From: Deltaproteobacteria bacterium | Lineage (GTDB): Bacteria > Desulfobacterota > WTBG01 > CAIYCZ01 > CAIRTM01 | DNA length: 35,374 bases | Direction of reading: 5' to 3' | NCBI GenBank assembly: GCA_016875025.1 | Contig: VGSH01000019.1 | Location: 1-35,374 of the forward strand | Part shown: in pieces, positions 9,834 to 18,012 of the stretch | Position numbering within the stretch: position 1 is the stretch's first letter | Layout of the letters: each line of letters begins with the position of its first letter | Translations under genes and position numbers: made by a program | Notes under the pieces: model-generated | Databases searched by the model: none | The model's input: the letters and a program-made list of their open reading frames with translations, nothing else | Told to the model about the DNA's origin: nothing

Positions 9834-9922
9834 ACGTTCGCCCTGAGCCTGTCGAAGGGCCGAGCGGATCACGTATCGCACGACAGACCCGTTCATGGTT
9901 CGACAAGCTCACCACGAACGGG
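9834..9922. repeat. Dispersed palindromic intergenic repeat, copy 2
   Basis: acgttcgccctgagcctgtcgaagggccg...cccgttcatggttcgacaagctcaccacgaacggg; inverted relative to 3734-3824. Confidence 0.75.
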
Positions 9923-9978
9923 AGCACACCTGTATTTTTAAGCAATTTCTGGAAAAATACTCTCGCACAGGAGTGCCC

Positions 9979-11394
9979 ATGAAGCCAACCTGCACAAAGA
10001 TCGTGGCAACTCTCGGCCCGGCATCGAGCGATCCGGCGCGCATCGCCGACCTGATCGATGCCGGGGTTGATATCTTCCGTCTCAATTTTTCCCACGGCGA
10101 TCACACAACCCATCGAACAACAGTGAACACCATCCGTGTCCGGGCAGCAGGACAACCCGTCGGCATACTTCAGGACCTGCAGGGCCCGCGCATACGCACC
10201 GGACGGCTCGAAAATAAAACCACCCTGCTGTCGGCCGGGCAGGAGATCACCCTGAGAACCGGTGAAGGCGTGGGCAGCGCTCAGGTGATCATGGTCGACT
10301 ATGACCTGTTTGCCCGCGACATACAGCCGGGTGAGCGCATCCTGATCAGTGACGGCCTGATTGAACTGAAGGCGCTTGAGACGGACGGATCACAGGTGCG
10401 CTGCAGCGTGATCTGCGGCGGTGAGCTGGGCGAGCGCAAGGGCATCAACCTGCCCGACAGCCGTCTGAGCATTGCCGCCCCCACAGAAAAAGACCTCGCC
10501 GACATGCGGCTCGGCATTGAGCTGGGCGTAGACTTCGTGGCCCTGAGCTTTGTGGCGTGCGCGGCCGACATCGAGCGCCTGCGCGATGCCATGTACCGTC
10601 TCGGCGGCCTCAACTGCCGCATACCGGTCATCGCCAAGATCGAGCGGCCGCAGGCGCTGGATAACCTTGAAGAGATCATCACTGCTTCCGACGGCGTTAT
10701 GGTCGCACGCGGGGACCTGGGAATTGAAATGCCCCCTGAAGACGTGCCCGGCGCGCAGAAGCGCATTATCGCATCCGCCAACCGCATGGGCCGCCCGGTT
10801 ATCACCGCGACCCAGATGCTTGAGTCGATGATCGTCAACCCGCGCCCCACGCGCGCCGAGGCCGCCGATGTGGCCAATGCCGTGCTGGACGGAACCGACG
10901 CGGTTATGCTCTCAGGTGAAACATCCATCGGCTCCTGGCCCCTTGAAAGCGTGCGCATCATGGACCGGATCGCACGCAAGGCTGAGGCCATGCGCCGGGT
11001 AATGCCTCCTGGGCCCTATGCCACATGCACAGAGGGCGGCTCTTCGGCTGTCGCCTCCGCTGCCTGCAGCCTTGCGCGCCAGCTGCCCGCAGTCGCGATC
11101 GGGGTTTTCAGCATGACCGGAGCCACGGCCGCCGGTGTATCCCGCCTGCGCCCTGATGTGCCCGTAATCGCCTTTACTCCCGACCGAACCGTTTTTCAGC
11201 GTATGACCCTTTTGTGGGGTGTGCTGCCGGTAATGATCGACAGGTTTTTTTCTACGGAGGAGATGTTCGCCCGCGGCGATGCGCAAATCAGGGAACGCTT
11301 CCTGGTTGAGCCCGGTGAAACGGTTGTGTATCTGGCCGGCAGTGTACCCGGACTGCCCGGAGCCGCAGACCTTTTAAAAATCAGTAAATTTTAA
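9979..11394 (+). CDS. pyk: Pyruvate kinase
   Basis: TKIVATLGPASSDP, FRLNFSHGDH, MVARGDLGIEMP, NRMGRPVITATQMLESMI. Confidence 0.95.
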   Translation: MKPTCTKIVATLGPASSDPARIADLIDAGVDIFRLNFSHGDHTTHRTTVNTIRVRAAGQPVGILQDLQGPRIRTGRLENKTTLLSAGQEITLRTGEGVGSAQVIMVDYDLFARDIQPGERILISDGLIELKALETDGSQVRCSVICGGELGERKGINLPDSRLSIAAPTEKDLADMRLGIELGVDFVALSFVACAADIERLRDAMYRLGGLNCRIPVIAKIERPQALDNLEEIITASDGVMVARGDLGIEMPPEDVPGAQKRIIASANRMGRPVITATQMLESMIVNPRPTRAEAADVANAVLDGTDAVMLSGETSIGSWPLESVRIMDRIARKAEAMRRVMPPGPYATCTEGGSSAVASAACSLARQLPAVAIGVFSMTGATAAGVSRLRPDVPVIAFTPDRTVFQRMTLLWGVLPVMIDRFFSTEEMFARGDAQIRERFLVEPGETVVYLAGSVPGLPGAADLLKISKF

Positions 11395-11523
11395 AAAACC
11401 GGTTGAAAAAATTTTTTTTTACGGCTATTAAAAAACCGTATTGCACAATGAGGTCCTGCGCCGGAACTTACGCAGTGCGGACAAGTATGACAATAATACT
11501 CATCTCATACAGGAAGTGCCTCT

Positions 11524-11793
11524 ATGCAGCCCGTGAAAATCACAGCACTGCTGATACTCATCGCCCTTGTGGCTGTTTTCACCTTTCAGAACACCCAGGC
11601 CGTTGAAGTCAAGCTGTACTTCTGGAGTTTCACACTTTCAATTTCCCTGCTGCTGCTGGCTACGCTCATGGTCGGTTTGCTGTGCGGCATGCTGCTGATG
11701 GTGCTCAATTCGATGATGCGCACCCGACGCAAACAAACAGCCGGTACTGAAACCATTTTACCTAAAGGAAAGGATTCGCTATGGGATTCATGA
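11524..11793 (+). CDS. LapA/DUF1049-family inner membrane protein
   Basis: 89 aa, two TM helices, FTFQNTQAVEVKLYFWSFTLSISLLLL. Confidence 0.75.
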   Translation: MQPVKITALLILIALVAVFTFQNTQAVEVKLYFWSFTLSISLLLLATLMVGLLCGMLLMVLNSMMRTRRKQTAGTETILPKGKDSLWDS

Positions 11794-12029
11794 TATTCCT
11801 GACACTTCTGATTGCAATTGTCGCACTGATACTGGCCTACAAGGCCTACACCCGCAGCGGCGGCAATATCGACGAGCTGCGCTCGAACATTCACGAGCTC
11901 GGCATTTCAACCGAAAAGATCCGGCAGATGACCGCTGATGCGCTTTCAAAGATGGAAAAATCTCTGCGGGGCAAAGAGCACGGCACGCCTGAAGCCGGCC
12001 ACAACAGCGAAGAGAACAAGCAGCAGTAA
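11781..12029 (+). CDS. Small membrane-anchored protein with coiled-coil-like tail
   Basis: 82 aa, N-terminal TM then charged tail; overlaps the LapA stop by 13 nt. Confidence 0.6.
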   Translation: MGFMIFLTLLIAIVALILAYKAYTRSGGNIDELRSNIHELGISTEKIRQMTADALSKMEKSLRGKEHGTPEAGHNSEENKQQ

Positions 12030-12058
12030 CGCACGCTGTTTGATGCATGGTTTTTCAA

Positions 12059-12091
12059 CGGACGCGCTTTCCGTCGCGTCCGATTTTTTAT
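12059..12091 (+). terminator. Rho-independent terminator after the pyk-lapA group
   Basis: cggacgcg-ctttccgt-cgcgtccg followed by atttttta. Confidence 0.75.
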
Positions 12092-12225
12092 TCCGCCGTA
12101 TCTCACACAGCCATAACGGTGCATGCCCCCGCCTGAAACTCATCCCTATCCGTCAGGTGAGTGCAAAACAGCCCACTACCTCACCTCCCAACGCCATACT
12201 CCGAACTCCCAACTCCCGCTCCAGA

Positions 12226-14415
12226 CTACTCCGGCTTGAACACAACACAACTGAGAGGCGGAAGCGTTATTTCGATTGAATGCTCGCGGCCGTGGCAGGG
12301 CCAGCGTCCGGAGTGCACCCCTCCGAGATTGCCCATGTTGCTGCCGCCGCAGAGAGCGGAATCGCTGTTGAGAATTTCGCGGTAAAATGCTTCCCTGGGC
12401 ACGCCGATGCGGTAACGCTCGCGAGGTACCGGGGTAAAATTATACGCACAGATCAAAACGTCAGATGAGTTGCGCGCGCGCCGCATGAAGGTAACGATGC
12501 TGTCGTCGGCATCGTTAAAATCGATCCATTCAAACCCGGCATACTCGAAATCAAGCTCATAGAGTGCGGGCGATCCGGTGTACAGGCGGTTGAGCGCACG
12601 CACGAAGTCATTGAGCTTGCGATGCGGGTCCCAGACGAGCAGGTCCCAGGGCAGGCTGCCGCTGTAATCCCACTCCGACCACTGGCCGATATCGATACCC
12701 ATGAACAGCAGCTTCTTGCCCGGATGCATGAACATGTAGCCCAGAAGCGCGCGCACATTGGCAAACTTGCGCCAGTCATCGCCGGGCATGCGGCCCAGAA
12801 GCGACCCCTTGCCGTGCACGACCTCATCATGTGAAAAGGGCAGCACGAAATTTTCATAGAAGCTGTACATCAGCGCAAAGGTCAGCTGATTATGATGATA
12901 CTTGCGGTGCACCGGGTCCTTTGAAATGTAGGTCAGCATGTCGTGCATCCAGCCCATGTTCCACTTCAGGCCAAAACCCAGACCGCCAAGACTGGTCGGC
13001 CGCGACACAGCCGGCCACGCGGTTGATTCCTCGGCGATCATCAATACGCCCGGATGATAGCCGTACACGATCTCGTTCAGGCGCTTGATGAAGTCGATGG
13101 CCTCGAGATTTTCGCGGCCGCCGTGGCGGTTGGGTATCCATTCGCCCTGTTCGCGTGAATAGTCCAGGTACAGCATGGAGGCGACCGCATCAACGCGCAG
13201 GCCGTCCACATGGAACTGCTCGAACCAGTACAGGGCATTGGCCGTGAGAAAATTGCGCACCTCGTTGCGGCCGTAGTTGAACACCAGCGTGCCCCAGTCA
13301 GGGTGCATGCTCTGGCGCGGATCAGCATGCTCATACAGGCATGTTCCGTCAAAGCGGGCAAGCGCATGATCGTCCGTTGGGAAGTGCGCCGGCACCCAGT
13401 CGAAGATCACCCCAATGCCGCTGCCGTGGCACTGGTCGACCAGGTAGCGCAAATCATCAGGCGATCCGTACTGTGCCGCAGGGCTGTAATAGCCCGTTAC
13501 CTGATAGCCCCATGAAGGGTCATAGGGATGCGTGGCAAGCGGCATGAACTCGATATGCGTGTAGCCCATGTCCTTCACATACGCGATCAGCTCATCGGCC
13601 AGGGCCCGATAGTTCGGATCGCCGCCGCCTGCGGGCCGCTTCCAGGAACCGAAATGCACTTCATAGACCGAGATCGGCCGGTCAAGCCTCAGACGTGCGT
13701 CCCGCTGCGCCAGCCAGTCCTGATCAGCCCAGCTGTAACGGGAAGGCACGCTGGTGACCGAGGCGGTGCTGGCCCGCGCCTCAGAACATTGCGCGTAGGG
13801 ATCGGCCTTAACTGTGATATGGCCGTCGGTCGTGCGGATCTCGTACTTGTACGGCTCGCCCGCCCTGATGCCGGGCAAAAACAGCTCCCAGACACCGCTA
13901 GCGCCGCGAACCCGCATCGGGTGGATGCGGCCGTCCCAGTTGTTGAACGAGCCGACCACGCTGACCCGCTGTGCACTCGGTGCCCAGACCGAAAACAGAA
14001 AACCTTCACAGCCGCGCAGCGTTGTCGCATGCGCGCCGAGTTTTTCATAAATTTTATTATGATTGCCCTCGGCAAACAGGTGCAGATCAAAATCCGACAG
14101 CACCGGAGGAAAAGAGTACGGATCATCGAGCATTACTTCGACGCCGCCGGGATAGCTCACGCTCAAGCGGTAGTCGAAAAATTCACTCTCCCCTGCAAGC
14201 CGGGCCTCAAAAAGCCCTGAGCGGTGAATGCGTTCCATCGCTGCGGGCTCGCGTCCCTCAGCGCAGCCGATCACCCACACAGCCTCAGCTCCGGGCCGGA
14301 ATGCGCGCACAATAAGCCCGCCCTCGCACGGATGCATGCCCAGCACCTGAAACGGATCATGATGCTCGGCACTGACAATTTTTCGTATAACCTGCTGTGA
14401 CAGCGCAGCGCGCAT
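12226..14415 (-). CDS. glgB: 1,4-alpha-glucan branching enzyme
   Basis: EVHFGSWKRP, VDGLRVDAVASMLYLDYSR, MIAEESTAWP, PFSHDEVVHGKGSLLGRMPGD. Preferred ATG at 14415 with aaaggag upstream. Confidence 0.95.
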   Translation of the reverse strand: MRAALSQQVIRKIVSAEHHDPFQVLGMHPCEGGLIVRAFRPGAEAVWVIGCAEGREPAAMERIHRSGLFEARLAGESEFFDYRLSVSYPGGVEVMLDDPYSFPPVLSDFDLHLFAEGNHNKIYEKLGAHATTLRGCEGFLFSVWAPSAQRVSVVGSFNNWDGRIHPMRVRGASGVWELFLPGIRAGEPYKYEIRTTDGHITVKADPYAQCSEARASTASVTSVPSRYSWADQDWLAQRDARLRLDRPISVYEVHFGSWKRPAGGGDPNYRALADELIAYVKDMGYTHIEFMPLATHPYDPSWGYQVTGYYSPAAQYGSPDDLRYLVDQCHGSGIGVIFDWVPAHFPTDDHALARFDGTCLYEHADPRQSMHPDWGTLVFNYGRNEVRNFLTANALYWFEQFHVDGLRVDAVASMLYLDYSREQGEWIPNRHGGRENLEAIDFIKRLNEIVYGYHPGVLMIAEESTAWPAVSRPTSLGGLGFGLKWNMGWMHDMLTYISKDPVHRKYHHNQLTFALMYSFYENFVLPFSHDEVVHGKGSLLGRMPGDDWRKFANVRALLGYMFMHPGKKLLFMGIDIGQWSEWDYSGSLPWDLLVWDPHRKLNDFVRALNRLYTGSPALYELDFEYAGFEWIDFNDADDSIVTFMRRARNSSDVLICAYNFTPVPRERYRIGVPREAFYREILNSDSALCGGSNMGNLGGVHSGRWPCHGREHSIEITLPPLSCVVFKPE

Positions 14416-14496
14416 ATTCAATTCTCCTTTTAAAACGCTCTGGGTTATCTTCCGCCTGCCTGTCCGGGCCTGTCAAGCGTGGGGACTTTTTTAGTC

Positions 14497-15660
14497 TTAT
14501 GCCATGATATCTCCGCCCCAGAGGCGCTGCAGAAAATGCTCCCAGGGCATGATGAGGATGCCGTCGGCGGTTGTGCGGGGGCGCGGGGCGGTGCAGACCA
14601 GCAGAGCTTTTCCGGTTTTAAAATCCTCCCTGAAGGCCCGCAGGCCCCTGAGGTGGGAGTCGTCGGGCATTGCGGTCGATTTGATTTCGATCGCCACCTC
14701 GGCCTCACCCAGCACAAGATCAACTTCAAACCCTGATGCCGTGCGCCAGTATGCCAGCGGATAGAGCAAAGCGCTGTAGGATGCATGCGCCATGACTTCC
14801 ATAAGGATGAAATGCTCGAATGCCCTGCCGAAAAGTTCAGCGCCCGGCTCAACAACTCCCCTTTTGGCCAGGGCCCCCAGAATCCCGACATCGAAAAAAT
14901 AGAATTTAGGAGCCAGGATAACCCTGCGTTTAGCCCTGAAACGGTATGCGGGCAAAAACTTGCCGATCAGCGTATCTTCAAGGATTTCAAAATAGCTTTT
15001 CACCGTCGGCGCACTTATTCCGCATTCACGCGCAATAGTCTGATAATTGATGATCTCGCCGTTTGAGATTGCGGCTATTTCCAAAAAGCGACTGAATGCA
15101 CCGATACTGCGCGCAAGGGCCTCGGCCGCGATTTCTTCCTTCAAATAGTCACCGATGTAGGACTGGATGAGCCTGCGCGGTTTGTGCGCCATGTAATGGC
15201 GCGGCAGAAGCCCGCTGTTGATAGCTGTCTGCAGGCAGAAATCGGGTATTTCGGGATAGACCAGCGGAAACAGTTCACAGCGCACGGCGCGCCCGCCCAG
15301 CAGGCTGCTGCCGTGGCCGCGCTTCAGCTTGCGCGCGCTCGAACCGCACAGGATAAAGCGCAACCCGCGGTTCTCAATGAGCCAGTGGACTTCATCGATG
15401 AGTTCGGGGATCTTCTGAGCCTCGTCAATAATAACGGGCTCGTGCTGCGTGTCGCCGCTGAGCCCCGCTGCCTGCAGCTCTTCGCGTATCAGCGAGGGCC
15501 GCGCGCTGAGCCGGCGGTATTCATCCGAGAGCAGCAGGTCATAGCACACGGCTTTCGGGAAAAGCGCTTTCAGCAGCGTGCTCTTGCCCGTCTGACGGGG
15601 CCCCCATAAAAAGCAGGTGAGCGTACGACTTTCAAGAAGCTCTAAATATCGTTTATACAT
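14497..15660 (-). CDS. AAA ATPase, DUF4143-type
   Basis: Walker A GPRQTGKSTLLK, Walker B-like VIIDEAQKIPELI, FILCGSSARKLKRGHGSSLLGGRA, C-terminal DUF4143-like region (VDLVLGEAEVAIEIKS). Confidence 0.85.
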   Translation of the reverse strand: MYKRYLELLESRTLTCFLWGPRQTGKSTLLKALFPKAVCYDLLLSDEYRRLSARPSLIREELQAAGLSGDTQHEPVIIDEAQKIPELIDEVHWLIENRGLRFILCGSSARKLKRGHGSSLLGGRAVRCELFPLVYPEIPDFCLQTAINSGLLPRHYMAHKPRRLIQSYIGDYLKEEIAAEALARSIGAFSRFLEIAAISNGEIINYQTIARECGISAPTVKSYFEILEDTLIGKFLPAYRFRAKRRVILAPKFYFFDVGILGALAKRGVVEPGAELFGRAFEHFILMEVMAHASYSALLYPLAYWRTASGFEVDLVLGEAEVAIEIKSTAMPDDSHLRGLRAFREDFKTGKALLVCTAPRPRTTADGILIMPWEHFLQRLWGGDIMA

Positions 15661-15884
15661 GATAAATTAAAATACCATTTTATTTTATCATGTCAATATA
15701 CTATTTAAGGGCACACGGGGGAAAGGGCGGAAGGCACATAATTATCCTGTCCCTCTGCTTCTCTGCTACCTTCAATCCTTCCTGTAAAACCTGCGGGTTG
15801 GGGGCTTTCAATGGTGCGGTTGGCCGGAACCGGTATGGTGACGCCCGACGTGTATCCCGTCGCCGGTTCGCGAGCAGTGGCAGG

Positions 15885-16160
15885 TCATGCCGCCCGGTGA
15901 ATTTCCGACCCCTCGTACTCCGGGAACATGATAATCGCGGGATGCACCTTGAATGCCCTGGCAAGCTGCTCAGCCCGCTTTTTTCCGATATCAACTTTAT
16001 CGTTTTCAAGCAGGCTGATGTTCTTCGCATTAATTGAGCAGTGTTGTGCCAGTTCCTCCTGCGTCCATCCCTTTAACTCACGCAGCATTCGTATTACCTC
16101 GCCGGTGGTCAGGGTGGCATGCTGTTTTGCCGGCCTGAAATTTGATTTCTTAACGCCCAT
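15885..16160 (-). CDS. XRE-family antitoxin (HigA-like)
   Basis: GEVIRMLRELKGWTQEELAQHCSINAKNISLLENDKVDIGKKRAEQLARAF is a canonical HTH_3; MGVKK start preceded by aaggag. Confidence 0.85.
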   Translation of the reverse strand: MGVKKSNFRPAKQHATLTTGEVIRMLRELKGWTQEELAQHCSINAKNISLLENDKVDIGKKRAEQLARAFKVHPAIIMFPEYEGSEIHRAA

Positions 16161-16170
16161 AATATTCTCC

Positions 16171-16443
16171 TTAATATTGATGCGGTGTAATATCGATAAC
16201 GTAAACCGTAACAATATCTTTTTCGATCGAATAAATAACCCGGTATTGTATATTAAGCCGTGAAGATCGCTGCCCTTTCAGTTCTCCTTTGAGATGTTCG
16301 TCATGAAACCCGGGAAATTCGCGCAATTTGTCCGGACCATGCCGAAAAACAATATCTTTCCAGAGTTCGTATTTTTTAACGACCTGAACGGGCAGTTTCC
16401 TGATCGTCTTATCCAGACTGCTGTGTTCCTGTATGAGCCACAT
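16171..16443 (-). CDS. RelE/HigB-family toxin
   Basis: 90 aa; HDEHLKGELKGQRSSRLNIQYRVIYSIEKDIVTVYVIDITPHQY is RelE-superfamily-like; located 10 nt upstream of the XRE gene. Confidence 0.8.
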   Translation of the reverse strand: MWLIQEHSSLDKTIRKLPVQVVKKYELWKDIVFRHGPDKLREFPGFHDEHLKGELKGQRSSRLNIQYRVIYSIEKDIVTVYVIDITPHQY

Positions 16444-16631
16444 TATTAATTTTAATAACTTATTATTTTTAAGTAGTCAAGGTTAAAGTGGAATCCCTGT
16501 CGTAATTCAAATTCGTTCGGCGTACCAGTACCGCATGAGCAAAAAAAGTCGACAGAAAAAACGCTACCCGCCCCGCTGGCCTGACCGCATGGTTCGTCGG
16601 TCCATTTGAAGCCCTATCGCTGCCGTGCGGG

Positions 16632-16714
16632 TGCAAGCCCAGCACCTGAAACGGATCATGATGCTCGGCATTGACGATTTTTTTGTTTACCTGCTGCGAT
16701 AACGAGCTGCGCAT
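16632..16714 (-). pseudogene. Truncated 5' fragment of a second glgB
   Basis: MRSSLSQQVNKKIVNAEHHDPFQVLGLHPHG aligns with intact GlgB MRAALSQQVIRKIVSAEHHDPFQVLGMHPCE; homology then stops. Confidence 0.85.
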
Positions 16715-16783
16715 ATTTTTTCTCTTTGCGATACGGAACGGAGTCACACGCTTTACAACCCCAACTTCCGTTCTATTTATCAA

Positions 16784-16840
16784 GGGTGCGCCGTGCGCAC
16801 CGCTATCATCGAATCATTCAATGGTGCACACGGCGCACCC
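16784..16840. repeat. Palindromic repeat gggtgcgccgtgcgcacc...ggtgcacacggcgcaccc
   Basis: Inverted arms about 18 nt each; related ggtgcgcacagcgcaccc near 21239. Confidence 0.7.
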
Positions 16841-16882
16841 TACAGACTACAGACTCCGACCCGGATTTAGGCTTGGGCACGA

Positions 16883-18010
16883 TTAGTTTGCATGAGACAC
16901 CTCCAGAACCCGTAAAAGATGCTCGCGGATTTCTTTTGCCGTCGCTCCAAGATCAACGGTGGCAAATCGAATCTCATGGTTTTGGATCACAACGGCTTCG
17001 TTAACCATATCGCCCACTGAGGGGTGAAGGAGCAATCCCGATGCATGCTCCGCTAGCAGATCGCCATTACCTTCCTGAGACCTCAAATAGGCGTAAATTT
17101 GATAGACATATCCGCTTCGCAGCGTTTCTTCCCGATACCAGCCACGCGTCACGACAGAGTTGAACTTCGTATCGATAACGATGCGGCGTCCCGCGTCCGA
17201 GTTGTCGAGGATAATGTCGGTTCGCATAGAAGGGAGGATTTTGTCTATGCCCGGACTTTTGTTTTTAATGGACCAACAAATTGTTTTGCCCGCGTCGACG
17301 CGCCATCCTTTTTGGGAAAGCACGACATCATAGAACCCAGCGATCCCTTTCTCGTAAAGCTTCCGAATCCAGGTGATTTCTCTATCTGGCAGCGATAAAT
17401 GTTTTGCACCTACTGACTCTGTAGGCAGGGCAAGGTTGAAGGCCAGATGGGCTGCCGTTACCATTGGCTGGTCCTCTGCATCGTGCCTGCCAAAGCGGTT
17501 GATGGAGACCTCTCCACTGCGTGGTCGCTCCCCGGTTACGCCCATACGCCTCAAACTTGCCGCCAGCGACCTGCACCGGTGAGCAAGTGCGCCACGGAGA
17601 ACTATTTTGGATATTTCCTCCAGGGCTCCTCGGACAAAGCGGTTTCGGGGGGTATCGATTGTCAATTCATCGAACCGGCAAGCTACTTTACCCCGATCAA
17701 GTAATTGGTGCCTTTCAGTGTTCAGCAGGTCGATGCGCCCGCGCACACGACCAAGAACAGCCACCCGCGATTGGTACCCATAACTCAAGTTGCGTTGAAT
17801 GCGGTGCTCGACCTTGCGGCAGAGAATTTCTGCGACCAGGTCTGGGATGTCATCCGGGTTTTCCTCTACGGCGATTTTTGCCTTTTCGAGAGCCCTGAAG
17901 AGATTCGATGCGTACAGCATAAGCAACCAAAGGTTGCGCACCGGGATGCGGCCGATCCGACCGATCCCTTCATGAGCGTTTGATATCAAATTGGCTGCAG
18001 CAAGAGTCAC
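16883..18010 (-). CDS. mcrC: McrC-like subunit of a McrBC-type type IV restriction system
   Basis: IPVRNLWLLMLYASNL, nuclease-like DIILDN...RRIVIDTKFN, and linkage to the McrB-like gene. Confidence 0.85.
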   Translation of the reverse strand: MTLAAANLISNAHEGIGRIGRIPVRNLWLLMLYASNLFRALEKAKIAVEENPDDIPDLVAEILCRKVEHRIQRNLSYGYQSRVAVLGRVRGRIDLLNTERHQLLDRGKVACRFDELTIDTPRNRFVRGALEEISKIVLRGALAHRCRSLAASLRRMGVTGERPRSGEVSINRFGRHDAEDQPMVTAAHLAFNLALPTESVGAKHLSLPDREITWIRKLYEKGIAGFYDVVLSQKGWRVDAGKTICWSIKNKSPGIDKILPSMRTDIILDNSDAGRRIVIDTKFNSVVTRGWYREETLRSGYVYQIYAYLRSQEGNGDLLAEHASGLLLHPSVGDMVNEAVVIQNHEIRFATVDLGATAKEIREHLLRVLEVSHAN

Positions 18011-18012
18011 AA

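Noticed and set aside
10299-10991. 230-aa minus-strand ORF inside pyk
   Set aside because: Antisense to pyruvate kinase; Ser/Arg-rich low-complexity translation.
13528-14220. 230-aa plus-strand ORF inside glgB
   Set aside because: Antisense shadow ORF of a well-supported branching enzyme; composition typical of high-GC antisense frames.
16469-16783. 104-aa ORF as an independent protein
   Set aside because: Only the MRSSLSQQV...LGLHPHG section is meaningful (glgB relic); the rest reads through non-homologous sequence.
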